DNA of 64,000 nt from Atrina japonica. Its lineage: Eukaryota; Mollusca; Bivalvia; Pterioida; Pinnidae. Position 1 is the first letter of the stretch, and the number at the start of each line of letters is the position of its first letter. The stretch is from the NCBI GenBank assembly GCA_030159075.1, contig BROG01000237.1, forward strand, positions 283,001 to 347,000. The letters are read 5' to 3'. Shown here one piece after another: positions 1 to 14,126 of the stretch. The notes beneath the pieces are model-generated. The model ran no database searches. It had not been told where the DNA came from and saw only the letters and a program-made list of their open reading frames with translations. The translations under genes were made by a program, and so were the position numbers.

Positions 1-810
1 CATGGTTTTTTATGACGATGTATCTACATCATGTACACGTACATATATACCGGTACATACAGGTCTGGTCGTCAATCAATTCTCACCAAGTGCCAATTCT
101 CTCCAACTTGCAAGGATCATGCAAACACAGGTTTACTTTTATATGTTTTTAGTGTTTCCAAGACAAATTGCTATTACTAAAAAAAATTATTCTTGATATG
201 CAGGGGTGAAAGAGATTTTTAAAGTTTGGGCTATTTGGGGCAGTTTTGGTCTTGCACAAATGGCCAAGGGGTACCAGGATTACAAAATTCACAAGCTTTG
301 TTCCCCTTACCCTAACAAAGCTTCTTACCAAATTTGAAGATGATTGCAGGCCAAGTGGTTTTTAAAAAGAAGTTAAAAATGTTTAATTGTTTACAGACAA
401 TGCATGACGGATGAAGACCCATGGCATAACAAACTTAAAAAAAATAGCTGTCACCAATAGTCAATTTAGGGTCTTATGCATATCATTTTTATTATATCTA
501 CCATACTGATTTTTTTCCAGTTGTTTTAAAAATAAACTTAAAACTGATCAATCCATGTGATCACTTTTGGACTCACATAAATGATAAATACTGGTAGTAT
601 ATATGTAGTCCACTGGTGGTACTGTCATAATTTGGGAGTAAAAAAAGTTCATACTGCATGTAAAATGATTATAAGATTTTTATTCTAATCAGACACCCCG
701 AGTCTAAATGTGACTTCAGCCATTGAGTTCAGGGGATGATGAGTTATTAAGTCAACTCAATTCACCCAATAATTTCTGTGGAAATTCTGGGTAAAATCAG
801 ATAATTTTAT

Positions 811-1338
811 ATGTCGCAGCACCTATAGAACTTCAAGAATATATCTAGGCCTATACAGAGATGTGTGCAAGTTAGCCTAACAGATGTGTTTATACACGAT
901 ATATCAACACATGAGACATGTGTCAGCAGACTAGTTAGAGTACACTAGAGTATTCTACTAATTTTCAGTGTATTATCAAGTTGTAAGACTATAGCTAGTT
1001 AATAATCTGATAATACAAAGCACAAAAATTCATATCTGATGTATTATTATTGATACAATATTATATTTAAGCGTATGTCCCAGCACCTACAGAACTTCAA
1101 GAATATATCTAGGCCTATACAGAGTTGTGTGCAAGTTAGCCTAATAGATGTGTTTATACACGATATATCAACACATGAGACATGTGTCGGCAGACTAATT
1201 AGAGTTTACTAGAGTATTCTACTAATTTTCAGTGTATTATCGAGTTGTAAGACTATAGCTAGTTAATAATCTGGTAATACATAGCACAAAAATTCATATC
1301 CTATGTATTATTATCGATACAATATTATATTTAAGTGT
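811..1338. repeat. 264-bp direct tandem duplication (two copies)
   Basis: The blocks 811-1074 and 1075-1338 are near-identical head-to-tail copies (both start ATGTC.CAGCACCTA and run to a TATTTAAG.GTA end) with scattered substitutions. No coding potential or transposon ends are visible. It looks like a local segmental duplication. Confidence 0.9.
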
Positions 1339-2602
1339 AATAATGTACAAGAAAAGATTCCAGTCTTGAGTTAACTTAAGATTTACAGCACAGAACCAAG
1401 TATGCATTTGTCCTACATAAATTTGTTTGATTTTTATCTATAACAATTTATTTGCTTTGGTTTACAGATTTGATAAAATGATAAAATTAAATATAATAAA
1501 TAAATAAACAGAAAATGAAATAAATAAATAATGGACCCTGTCATAGAACCATGACCATGTCCTAGGATCCGGAAACATGCATACAAACGGATGGCTGAAA
1601 TTTTTACCGGTAAGTCCCTATAAAAATAATAATCTAATTTTAGGTCATAAATCGTTCTAAAACGGATTTGAAATAGTATAAAAACATAATAAAATGTTAA
1701 ATTGTTCACTTGATAATGTATATATTTCTTAAAATTTGTAGAGTACTCTAGCGTACTCTAAATAGTCCAACCCGTCCACTAAAATATTTCTTTTACACTT
1801 TAATCAAATACAATTAATTTTTAAAATATACATCACAGACTTAGCCTAGTGACAGCGGCATCAATTTTCATATAAAAAAATCAAATGTTTAAATTTCTTG
1901 TAGCATAAGAATAATGAAGTTTAAAAAGTGTGAAATCCGACTTACCAGCTGTGCCTTTCACCAGTGCCGTTGTATTACATTGCAGTTCTTTGATACACAT
2001 CAGTTACAAGCAAATGACTCACATATTCTGCTGAAATATAAAATGACAGGCCACAAGAAAAGCATGCACGCGACTATTTACATTTTTTTCTTCTGCAGCT
2101 TCCTGTTCATGCGCACCTTGTTTCTCGTGACGTAAAGGACAAACATGGTGGAGTGTGTACGGAAAACTCTAGGGAAAGTAAAGAGATAAAAGGAAGCGGT
2201 TTTCAGAATATAAAAGCAGCTGTTTATAAAGTATATGTATTGAGTTAATTTCAATTGTTAACAAAGGTACGTTCGATATATCAGAAGAAGATATGTGTTT
2301 CTTGAAATTGAACGTCAAACCTTGTTTGTTTTCATCGATGGTTAGCAGTCGATGTAAACAGTCATTTAATTTAATGGTTCATTGAAATCAGACATTTTAC
2401 CTTGTCTTTTTGTAACTGGTGAAATAAACTTCCGTGTATGTAAAAATATTTGTTTATATGAATTAAGGCAAAGCCTTGAAAGCGAGCGCAGCTTGGTCAT
2501 TGTTTGGACAATTTTAAAAGTAAAACTTTTTAGTGAAATACCCATGTATCGATACATTTGACAAATGTTAGGCCTAATAATGATATGCTGCTCCACCGAT
2601 AC

Positions 2603-2924
2603 CACATTCAATCCAGTAAGCATCCATGTCCCTAGTTATTAGCTTATAAGCATCCCTCCCCTTTTTACACATGATAATGTACCTTTCCTAGCCAATTGAC
2701 AAGGCAATGTTGACCACAAAAACGTAAATAACAGATATCTCTAGCCCCATACAACACAAGAATGTCAATAGGTGTCCACTGTATTAACTACAACAATTTT
2801 ACCACTGACCCTTGTAAAAAATTTAATGCTTTTCTTCAGTTTGACTATTGATTAGTTCCAATAAGTGCCCACATCTTTTTTTCTTTTTTTTTCTTTTAGT
2901 AGGCACTTATAGGGTAGAATACTG
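2603..2924. mobile_element. MITE-like repeat, copy 1 (ACTGTATTC-ended family)
   Basis: The block shares an ordered series of motifs with 15997-16290: a CCATGTCCCTA start, a CTAGC..GTTGAC core, GGTGTCC and a TAAGTGCCCAC end. The outer ends read as inverted TACAGTATTC.ACCC. It codes for nothing and is probably a non-autonomous DNA transposon. Confidence 0.6.
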
Positions 2925-5754
2925 TATTGGCAATAAGAGACATATATGTAATGAGTGGCATTGCGCTACAGATCCTGCATTTTCCGTTTTTTTTTTCTTG
3001 ACGCTTTGTCAAACTTTTATAAAGTTTATATGTTGCCTGTGATAAAGAAATAAATGTTCATAGATAAACTGAAATTCTGCACCTTATTTGACACTTCTTT
3101 CCTTGTGATTCTTGCATTAAGACAATGAGACAACAGGCTGGTGGCAAGTGCAAACTACTGGTTTATAAATTATATATACATGTTGCAAATTTTTGTCAAA
3201 TTCTGATGGTTGATTTGATTGGCCAATTGGATAACTTTCAAAAAATCCTCCTAGCGCTGTTACTGTGAAAACTGTCCTTGGTCGTACTCATGCTTTCAAA
3301 CCAGCAATATAGAGAGCCTTGGCTTTATTTATCAGTGGTCAAACTTATTTATCTGTGATCGCTCAAAATATGCACCAAACAGGAAAAAACAATTAGGCAG
3401 AAAATTAGACAATTTCATGTTTAACCAATGATGAGAAAAATGAATCCATGGCTTAATGAATTATTGACTAATGGCAGGGTGAGCACTGGTAAATACATCT
3501 GTATACTTAAAAAAAACCATCAGAATACGAACATTTAACAAGACTCTATATCACAATTATGAATGACCATTAAAGTGTTTTAAAACAATGCAATTCATTT
3601 TAATAATGAAATTTTTGATGCAGATTATGAACAATAGTAGAATTTAAACTGCAGAAGTAATATAAACAGACAGATGTTTGTTACATGGAAAATACCATGA
3701 ATTTTTCCTTTACTTGAATAAAAATGTGTTGATAATAAATATTGGTTTAAATCCAAATGATGAGTGGAAACAAGTATTCAGACACCATACGAAAACATAA
3801 TTATAGTAGTTGTGAGATAGCAGTGATAGATTTTCTAAAAATATCTATACATATTATAACAATGATGTTTAAATTTGAGAGAGAGAGAGACTTTCAGGAT
3901 TATATTTTTTCTAAAACTTCAATTTATGCTTTTCTCCTGCATATGTTACATTAAAACAATTTTGTTGATCGGTTCATGGTGAAGAAATGATAAATCTGTA
4001 GTTGACAATCTGATGATGACAAGTGTAGTGTCAATTTAAAAAGCCATTGGAGAAAACAAACAACTCAAGCAAGGACATAAACACACACACACTAAACATC
4101 TCTCTTCATGCCTCTCATGGACTAGTGGCAATTAATTAGTCATCAAGCCAGAGCAAGCAAGCAAGGTTGATCAGACTTATATGTTCTTGTTCTTTTTTTT
4201 TGTTTTTGTTGTTTTTTATTTTGTTTTTTTTCAACCAATAATATGTTTAAACCTAAAATTTCATTGTTCTGTAAATTTGCTGTTATAAGTATGGGTGTAC
4301 TAAAGTCAACTAAAATATTTATCAGTTCCTCTTCAGATGTAATGATTATTTTTTCTTTAAATATATATCATTTGGAATAAAAATATAACAATTTAGATCT
4401 ACAGTTAAATTGCTCACATAGAAATTCAATATATAGAAGTAAGTACATTTGTAAGTCGTGTACTGGCATTAGATTAGTAGTCAAATATTATGATACGTCA
4501 AAGAAGTCAAAAGGCTTAGTTCGATGTTTAATCAGTGATTCCAGTGAATTCATGAACACCAAAATTTAGGCTACTGGAAGTAAAATAAAAATATCACAGC
4601 AAAATGATATGTATGTAGAGTAGCTATATTTTATTATAAAGTAAATAAAGTGCATTTTCTTTTCCTTTCCACTTTTTCTTTTTTTGAGGGGAGAGGGGAG
4701 CTTTAAATTAAATTTTCATTACATATGATTATTCACTTGTCCTTTTATCTTCATTTAATAATTTCTGTATGGCTATGCAAGTGTTAAAAACCTATATAGA
4801 AAGTTTGTATTGGCTTATTTATTTTCTACTAAAAATGTGTACACAATTTTCAAAAATGTTTCTGCAGGATGACCGATTTTCCTCCCTTTAGAAAGTAGCT
4901 AATCTGTCATGTTTGTCAAAATTTACTGTTAACTTTTACGTCAGTAAATTGATACAGTCTTTCATTTGAAGCGTTCACAGTTACTATGTTAATGTTAATT
5001 CCATCATATTTTTTGTTAGTGAAATTGATTCCAAAATAATTCTACGCTAATAACCGATAGTAAAATTTAAAATCATACATGGTATGATACGAGAGAGTAT
5101 TTCGATCTCCATGAGATCAACCCAGAAATGACCTCATGGAACTCACAATAGTAGGACTCTCGTAAACAAGATAACTGCAACATGAGTACATCTCAATAAA
5201 CTGTCAGTTCATTTTTTTTAATACTTATTTTGAAATTAGCAAGTTAAGAAATATCCGATGTATGGCGCGAGTCCTACCATCCAGCGTAACAGAGCATGTC
5301 GGGTTAGGACAGCCATTAACGCCCTTGGTCGGAACTCTTCATTTCTGGTAGGTAAAAAATGTCGTCTGCTTGGAGAGGCTGTTAACCAGTTTTTAAAAAT
5401 CTGGTGTGCGATTAATAAGGACTTATTTGCCTTCGTACTATTTTTTAAAATTTTTTCATGGTGTGATATATGATCACAAATTTTGTTTTTGACCTTCTCG
5501 ATAAAAATGCAATATTAACACGAACTTGACCCGGGACTGTTAGACGAAAGTTTTTTTGCTCATAGTATGTGTAAATTTGACCTATTTGTACTTACTCATA
5601 CGCATTACCATAAAATCTCGCTTCGCGCCGCTCAAGCTGCGCTCGCTTTAAGTACACATTTAAAAGTGAGCCGTAGTGTACAAAGGACGAAATATCCATG
5701 GTAACAAAAGAAGTGTCTTCTGCAAATACATATAGGGTACTGAAAATATTGATA

Positions 5755-6060
5755 TAAAAATTGCTCACTCCTAATAATTAATACATAGATTTTGTCCAAT
5801 TCACTCTTTGTTGAGCCTAAAAAAAATAATTTAATGTAATTGTCCAGGATCCGGTTCAGTAAAGGTTAGGAAAATGATGTCACATTTCAATCAGGGAAAC
5901 TAAAAAACAAAGTCTTTTAAAATACTTCCAAATTTTTTTCTTTGCATATTTTAAAGGATGTTGAGGTAACCTTTTAATATATGATTATTTAATAATGATA
6001 GAATTTTAGATTTGTGTGTCACAAAGTAAGGGAGATTTTATGAGAAATTATGAAAAAATT
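5755..6060 (+). repeat. Dispersed repeat, copy 1 (second copy at 29155-29445)
   Basis: It matches 29155-29445 over about 300 bp in the same orientation (TTGCTCA.TCCTAATAATT start, CAGTAAAGGTTAGGAAAAT centre, AGGGAGAT..ATGAGAA end) with many substitutions. No open frame and no clear terminal repeats. Confidence 0.65.
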
Positions 6061-7123
6061 GCTTTTGAACTGTTACATGTAGCATTAGGATTTAGTTCTA
6101 TTGATATTGTGTAATATGAACTAAGGCAGGGGTTAAAAAACTTGCTTAATTCAGGTTTGGACATAGCATTTAGAAATACCCGAAGTCAAAGGTACTTCCC
6201 TCATTTAATTTTACTGTATTACTTATTAACAGAATTCAGCGGAGACTTTGAAATTTCTCATTTGGACTTGCCAGAAATTTACTCTCCAAGTCCTGAACTT
6301 GGGGATCTAAAAAGAATTATGAACCGTTGCTAAAGTAATGCTCCTTGTTTTACAAATGCGAAAAAAAATTCATTCGGGTGTATTCACTCTCACAAGAAAA
6401 AACACCTGTCTAACAAAATGACATCTGTCACAGTTATATATTTAGAACATAAATATAAGCACTTCCAGCAAAAACATTTGTTTTGAATTACCCTTTTGTA
6501 AACAGTAACTGTTGAAGCGTCAGGTAGAAGTGGTCCAGGCTCTACAGTGTATGCATATAGCTTCTGACAGTCTCACAGTTCTGTCACTTTTCTATGTTAT
6601 GTTAACATGTTATCTAGACCTCTGAGTTTGCTTTAGTGAGGAATTGTTTTTATTTTTTCTCTATATATTTAATATTAAAGTTAAAACCACATTTTTTCAA
6701 ACATTCATGGAGAGTCATTTCTAAAGCAACTTCAATGAAACTCATACCATAAACTCAAAATATCTAACACTCTCATCGTATAGTTGCTCATAAAGTTAAA
6801 ATGTTCTGTTTTCAAGATTAAGCAATTTTAACAGATACTTAAAAATTAAATTCTTTATGTCACAATTCCCTATTCATACTTATTAAAAAGAGCCATTAAA
6901 TTTTTAAATTATGTATCTTGCAAAACATATCTACCAATAAACAAAACAATGGAAATTGATAACGAAGCAAACACAGAAACTTCCAAACATTAATGGTGAA
7001 TGGTGAAATTTGTACTGAAATTGAATGAGAAAAGACTTTATAGAATTGTTTTGAAAAAAAAAAAGATTTATATGAAAAATATAAAATATTCCTCACTTTT
7101 GTCACCCTTCTGTACATGTACAT

Positions 7124-7378
7124 GGAGGGGCCTGCATGGCTGAGTGGTTAGAGTATCATGCCTCAAACCACTTAACCTCTAGTCAGCTTAGGTTTGAGCC
7201 CCTCTGGAACTTAAGGTGACTTTGTGAGGAAGTTTGCCAGTTTACTTGTAGAAGACTGGTGGTCTATACTTGAGTAAACCACCATTAGTAAAAACTGGCT
7301 ACTATTATATAACTGAAAAATAATTGAGCATGGCATAAAACACCATTTAAACAACCATAAACAAACAAACAAAAAATC
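7124..7378 (+). mobile_element. tRNA-derived SINE (family B), full length
   Basis: A tRNA-like head carries an A-box-like TGGCTGAGTGGTTAG and a B-box-like GGTTTGAGCCC. The body contains AAGTTTGCCAGTTTACTTG, then GGCATAAAACACCATT and a (CAAA)n tail. A perfect 11-bp target duplication TACATGTACAT flanks it (7113-7123 and 7379-7389), the mark of LINE-assisted insertion. This copy defines a family with many other fragments in the window. Confidence 0.9.
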
Positions 7379-7476
7379 TACATGTACATTTATTCCCCAT
7401 TTGACAATACATGTATTCCTATTTCATTTTAGTGCATAAAATTGAGACTGGGAAAGAAACTGTGGTATAGTGGAAA

Positions 7477-7558
7477 ATGCAGCTGCCTGTGTATGGAGTG
7501 CTATGTATATGTTTGTTCACTGTTGGGCTTGCTTATAAAAGTCAAAAAAATATAAAAG
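7477..7558 (+). CDS. Gene A exon 1: start codon and signal peptide
   Basis: It encodes 27 residues starting MQLPVYGVLCICLF, a hydrophobic secretion signal. The donor is G|GTAAGG, phase 1. This ATG is preferred because it gives a clean signal peptide and the phase needed by the next exon. The following intron (7559-8218) holds a reversed SINE-B fragment. Confidence 0.75.
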
Positions 7559-10500
7559 GTAAGGTCATGGTCTTTTGTTTTTGTTTTTTTTTGGGGGGGG
7601 GGGTGGCAAAAGACTTGTGGGAGATGTTTTAAGTACGGTAATGTTTTTCCTGTCATCTTTTTCATCTTCATAAACTTGTGATAAAGAAATTGTGTGCTTA
7701 GTATAATGTGCCTGAAAGGCAGAAATAAAGTTTTTCTCATGAGCAAATTGCAAAACAGAATCTTGTGGAATGCATAAAAAATCATTTAAAAAATGTTAAT
7801 GCATGAAACATGAAAAAACCCTTCTCATGGTAGATGAGTTGTTCCTCTAGCAAGTTCTACTATTAATGTATTGTTATGTATGTTTTACGCTACACTCAAC
7901 AATTTTTCAGACATATGGTGAATGCCAGGTATAATGGTATCCTGGAAAAGACCACCTCTTTCCGCAAGTAAACTGGCAGACTGTCTCACAAAATCAGCAT
8001 GAGTTCTCAGTGGGGTGGGAATCCTCACTGACTTGAGGAGAAATACTGTATTTAATTATGCACAAAGCATTTGTGGAAGCATTTCTATTTCTTTCAATTT
8101 TTTTAACAAAAACTATAATGATCTATAAATTTCATATATTTCTTTTACCCGTAGTTAAAAGAAATGTCACTGTTATTATCCAGTTGTGACAATGGAATTT
8201 CTTTTTTATTTCTTATAGACTTTTACAAAATTTGCGGAAATTTACCAAGTATTGCCAATGCCACTATAGCGTATATTGACACCAGATATGCCGAAGTCAC
8301 TTGCCTTCCAGGATTTAAATATGAGGGTGACAATGGATTTAAATTAGAGGAAAACAGAGTCAAGATTAAATGTGACCTTCAAACAGGCAAATGGATATAT
8401 CACAAGTTACCAAAATGTACATTAATAAACAGTAAGTATTCCAAGTTGTATATGCATTATAATCTGAGTCACTATAGCTGTGTCCTCTGGTTTTGGCTGA
8501 TTAAAATAAAATGTTTGATACCTACCTTTTAAATTTAACGTAGCGGTATTCTATGCATACTTAGTAAATTATCCATGCCCATGACAAATAAAAATCAATT
8601 CGTTTTGTTATAGATATTCACACTCAAATTTCCCATATGGGACACTTGCACGGGTAATGGCTGCCATTCGAAAGCAGAAGTGAAAGAAAGGGAACGTTTA
8701 TTTGTCATACTGATTTAGCCTGGCTCATTGATCAATGAAATATGATTGGGCCAGTATCCCAGGCTAATACTAGATGAAATCATCTGATAGGCATGTATTC
8801 AGAACTTTACTATTATTGTACAAAAGACACGTTTTCTGAACTTTCAGAGTATTATCGTATTGTATTGTGAAAAGAAAGGTTGTTATTAATACACAATCAC
8901 TGATCCCTTACGAAAATGATGTATTGATAGTTAATCCCCATCATATAACTCTTTTGTCAAGAGAGGCACTAGTATATATTAATGATTACTCACATGACCC
9001 AATTTATTGACATTGCATGGATAACACAGAGATTCCTGTAGGGAGAGTATTTTCAAAAATTGAAGCAAAAATATAGGATATACTTTTTTGTTTTTTACTT
9101 ATATCAGTAAAAACATTTTTATTTTGACAATTGGTCGCTTTTCAAATTAATTTTGAAATTCATGACTTAATGTGACCCAGACTATAGGTGGTGTATAGAG
9201 TTACACTTAAGGGCAGTTGATTATGTGAAAAAGTTTGCCAGTTCACCTGCAGATAGTTATTGGTCTTTTCCCAGATTTACTTTACTCAGATTCTGCTTAA
9301 CTCAGGAACCCCTGAAAAACAATGGATTCTTCTGTAATCAATGATTTCGGTCAGTCCAAATGTTTCTTTAGGGTTGAATGAGTTAAAGGCATACATGCTG
9401 TCATTAGGATGGGAAAAAGACATGTGATTAGACCAAAACTTTTATTAAAAAGCAGAGATGTTGAAAGTAACTGGTCCGACCGGCAAAACCGGTTGAAATC
9501 GACTGTGGCCGGTTGGAAACGCTAACTGATCGGTCCGAATGACCGGTAAAATCTCCGACTTGAATTGTTTTCTTTTCAAAACGTCCTTTTCACTCTAGGT
9601 CATTTAAACGCTTGAACGACTTTATTTTAATGGATAAAGCGTCTCATTTCAAACATCCAACTGACATTGATATCAGTAAACCAACATGGCCTCATGGCCA
9701 ATTAAATATATCTCGGGCGCAACACCCGGCAAGAAACGTCCAATAGCGCAAGAGAGTTCTAATATATATAATATGAAATTAATAGGCCGACTCGAGAATT
9801 TAAGCCAGAATGGTTAAACGACCATAAATGGCTCAAACATGATGACGAAAGGGCATGACTTGTGAAATCTGCATTTCATCTTCTTCATGTTTCGAAACAC
9901 GGGCGAACCAGTACTTTTCATTCAGGTTCCAAAAATTATCGTTTGTCAGCCATTATAGACCATGAGAAATCCCCTTGCCATATGCGTTCTGTTGAAATTA
10001 TACAGTCTAGAGAGGCTGCATCAGCTCGAAAAAGTATTGCCCACCAGACAGTGATTGCGTTAAACGAGTCCATCAGAAAATCGTTAGAGTATAAGGTCCG
10101 TAATGTACATGCCCTAATCAAAAGCAATAGGCCTATTTCAGACATTGTTTGGCTGAACAAATTGGGCGAATTTGAATAAATTAAAAGGAAATTACAATAT
10201 TCATGTTCATTATAATTGATGTTGTTGCTTCTTCATTCTGTCGGTACAGATATGAATGTTTAAATTAGTTGGATTACTTAAAAAAATTGTTGGACCGGTA
10301 AAAATTTGTTCGGACCGGTTGATTCTGTTTAGTTACCGGTCCGAATGACCGGTTGGTTTGAAAAACTTTCAACATCTCTGAAAAGGCTAAAAAAATACAT
10401 TGTTGTGGAAAATTTTAACTTGTGCATATATTGCTTAGATTGAATGAAATATGCCAACAATTGTTATTCCTTCCATCCATGTAAGAATATAAATATTTAT

Positions 10501-13500
10501 GCAACCATTATTCATATTTGATTGTTTTCACAAATATTACATTTAACATGTTTTATTCAACCCTATTTTTTCAAAAACATTTTATTTGTATTCAAATGTT
10601 GCAATATTTGAAACTTTTGATACAAATAAAAAAAATCCATTTTGACAGTTTATGTGTGCCTTTCACAATTAACAATTGCCTATCAAAAAATAATTGAAAA
10701 ATCAGTTATTTAGTGTGTTGTAAAACACTTGTTGAACAAACCATCATGAATTTTTTTCTTGACTTTTCATAAATACATTTTCTAATTTTCAAATCTCATT
10801 CTTTATTTGGTGTTTCTTTAGTAAAAAAGCAATTTTTTAACAGAGTTGGACTCTTCTGATTAGTTCTGTTAAAACTTTAATCATTTTTGTTATATTTATC
10901 TCATCATGGCTCACAAAATTGAATTGGCACATGAAAAAAATCCAGATCCAAAATAGATTATTTATAAACCCAAAAACACTGTAACTGCTATGTAATTTTC
11001 ACTTGTTTGTCTGCAGAATGGACCTATACCAGGCATTCTATGAAAAGTGTTTGTTCAGCACTTCTGGTTATATCTAAAAAGAATTCTTCCCATGTGAAAA
11101 TTCATAGTTTTGATTTTTACATTACAGCTTGCAAACGCCAATATTTTGCAAATGCAGAATTGAGCTTGTTCAATAAGACTTTTGGAGTCTTGTATTGCAT
11201 GTCTGGATACTATGTCAGTATGCAGGATGGAACCCCGGGAATCAGAACTGTGAATGTTTTTTGTCAAGATGGACGCTGGTTGATTCATTCTACCTTGGTA
11301 GAAGTTCAGGATTGTGTTAAAGGTGAGAAAACTGAGCTATAAACAGTCCATGATTTCGGCAATTATTGGTTATTATGTTATACAGTGGAACCTGTATTGG
11401 AAGACCACCCTTTCTTTGACTGAAATGTGGTCTTACAAGACAGGAGGTCTCACAAAAAAGTTTCATGCAAAGGATTATTGAACCAAGTGGTTTTGAGAAT
11501 GTGGTTTCATAAGATAGGTGGTCTTTATGACAGTGGTCTTTCAAGACAGGTTTTACTTTAACAACCTATAATATTATGGGTTTACTCTTGAGGGCAATCC
11601 TATTCGCACTAGGAAATGTTGTCTATTGCTAAAATTGAATTTTTGCAGAAGACTAAAATGATTTTGTGAAATTGGTATTCAATTTATTTTGAATAACGTT
11701 TTGATAAAAAAAATATAGTTCTACTTATTTCTGCATTTTGAAATACATTTCTTGTATCCTTCCGCCATAAAGTATAAACAATATTGCAGTAGAAGAAATG
11801 AACTAAAATGGACATCTTCTCATATTCTCAATAGTCTTTTTCAGTAAACAGTATTTGAAAACTGTATTGGTATTATTTTCATACATTATCTTTCACATTT
11901 AATGCTGAAATCTACGTTTTCATTTTTAAAATCAGTTTAAAAAAAAATAAATTCTGCATTTTCATTTCAAAATTATTGTTCCTATTTAGTCTGTCTAAAC
12001 TGTTTTATCCATTTTCAACTGAGGTTTATTTTTATAATGTACAAAAATGTACAAATTGTAAGATGCAAATTCATTGGTTCTTGACGTCCATTCAACCAGT
12101 CATAAGCATTTTTAGCTCACCGGGACAAAAGTCCCCAGAGCTAATGCCATACCCCCGGCATCATCGTTGGAGTCTGTAGACAAAACTTTTAACCTGGCTT
12201 ATAACTTTTTAACCACAAGGGACAGGGCTGTGATATTTCACATATAGATTCCTTATGATGAGAGCTTTCATTTGGTACCTAGTGACCTTGAGCTTGGACT
12301 TTGACCTACTTTTCAGAAACTGACCTTGGCTATCACTTTTAAACCATGAGGGATAGGGCTTTGATATTTCCCATATAGATTTCTTATGACCAGAGCTTTC
12401 ATTTGATACTTTGACTTTTGGCCTAGTGACCTAGATCTTGAAGTTTGACCTACTTTTCAAAAACTTTAACCTTGGCTATATCTTTTAAACAATGAAGGAT
12501 AGGGCTTTGATATTTCACATATAGATTTTATACAACCAGAGCTTACATTTGGTACCTTGACTTTTGATCTCTTGACTTTGGACTTTGAACTACTTTTCAA
12601 AAAGAGCCGACCTGGCTCAGTTGGTAGCGCGCTCGACTCTTGATCATGAAGTCATGAGTTCGAGTCCAGCTGGCGGCAGGTTGGTTTCCTGTCCTTTGGG
12701 TGAGACAGTAAAAACCAAGGTCCCGTGTGACAGAAGGTGTCGGCACATTAAAGAACCTTCACTGCTCAATGGCCATAAGTGCCAAAATTTGAAGCCCTTC
12801 ACCGGCATTTTGTGGCATCTCCATATGAGTGAAAGATTCTTAAGTGAGACATTAAACAACCATAAACAAACAAACAATACTTTTCAAAAACTTTAATGTT
12901 GGCTAAATCTTTTAAACCATGAGGGATAGGGCTTTGATATTTCACATATATATTTAATATGACCAGAGCCTTCATTTGGTACCTTTACTTTTGTCTTAGT
13001 TAACTTGACCTTGGAGTTTGACCTACTTTTCAAAATTTTTATCTTTAGCTGAAGGAATCAAAATTTTACCAGTTCTTTGACCTTAAAACTTGAAAGCTGT
13101 GGGGCAAATACCTACAGTAAAATCTGCTTTAGCGACCACCTGTGTATAAAGATTACGTGGTCACAAAGACCATTTTTTTGCTGTCCCCAATAATACCATT
13201 TATGTACAAATCAACCTCTATATAAAGATCACCTTCCTATAAAAACCAATTTTTTCTGTCCCTAAGAAGGTCATTATATACAAGTTTCACTGTATTTTGA
13301 AAATTTACACCAATTTCAGCAAGCTTTGTTGTCTTCTGACAACTCTTGTAACTTCAAGCTATCCGGTCATGGATGCCAAAATTGATCAAAGATAAATTGT
13401 AAATTTGTTGTACTTAAGTTATGTACATGGCACCTTTAACTTTATTTTCATTTTATCTTGCCTTTGCTTAAGAAATATTTTTATTTCTTAAATGGACTGT

Positions 13501-14077
13501 AGTTTGAATCCAAGGGTTATTTTGTCAAAATAACAACCCATTTCAGAACTTTGATTTTAATTTTTTGTCTCGGCTGCAAAGCAAAGACTAGACATAGGGA
13601 TCACTAATTCCGTCCGGTGGCGGCAGCATCCACATTTCATTTCCATAGCAGTACGCCTAAACAACTGGGTGGATTAGAACCATACTTCACACAAATGATC
13701 CTTATGTACCCTAGATATGTCTTTTGGGGTATTAAGGTCAGTCCGACCTACTTTCTGGAATCTAAGTCTCCGGTCACTGAAAATCATGTCCGGAGCAGAA
13801 CTTCTAAACTACTGGGTGTATTGAAACCATTCTTCACACAAATAATCCTCATGTACCCTAGGTTTGCCTTTTGGGGTACTAAGGTCAGTCTGACCTACTT
13901 TCAGAAAACTAGGACATGGGCGTTGAAAATCATTACCGGGGCAGAACTCCTAAACTACTGGGTAGATTGGAACCATACTTTACACAAATGATTCCCATGT
14001 ACCCTACATGTGCTTTTTTGGGTACTGAAGCTGGTCTGACCTAATTTCTGGAAAGTAGGTAACAGTTACTGTTATTA

Positions 14078-14126
<49 letters not shown>

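Larger units (their letters stand above)
1..7476. other. Intergenic region upstream of gene A
   Basis: I find no coding exon I can support here. Open frames are short, AT-rich and without recognisable domains. The stretch holds a 264-bp tandem duplication (811-1338), a MITE-like repeat (2603-2924), a dispersed repeat (5755-6060) and a SINE (7124-7378). A TATA-like TATAAAAG at 2209-2216, with TGACGTAA at 2128-2135 and a donor-like GTACGT at 2267, could mark a distant promoter and 5' untranslated exon of the downstream sushi gene, but that is a guess. Confidence 0.6.

Noticed and set aside
5258..5473. 71-codon open frame in a slightly GC-richer patch, followed by a donor-like CTG|GTAGGT
   Set aside because: No recognisable domain, no matching acceptor or next exon in phase; could be an untranslated exon, but there is not enough evidence to list it.
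12604..12690. Possible tRNA gene (A and B boxes present); likewise at 17780, 37668, 38458-38512 and 41285-41328
   Set aside because: All are SINE heads: acceptor stems do not pair, some lack the anticodon arm, and SINE bodies and CAAA tails with target duplications follow where intact.
13617..13991. 124-codon open frame in intron 3 of gene A
   Set aside because: It runs through three tandem repeat units and shows repeat periodicity, not a protein domain.
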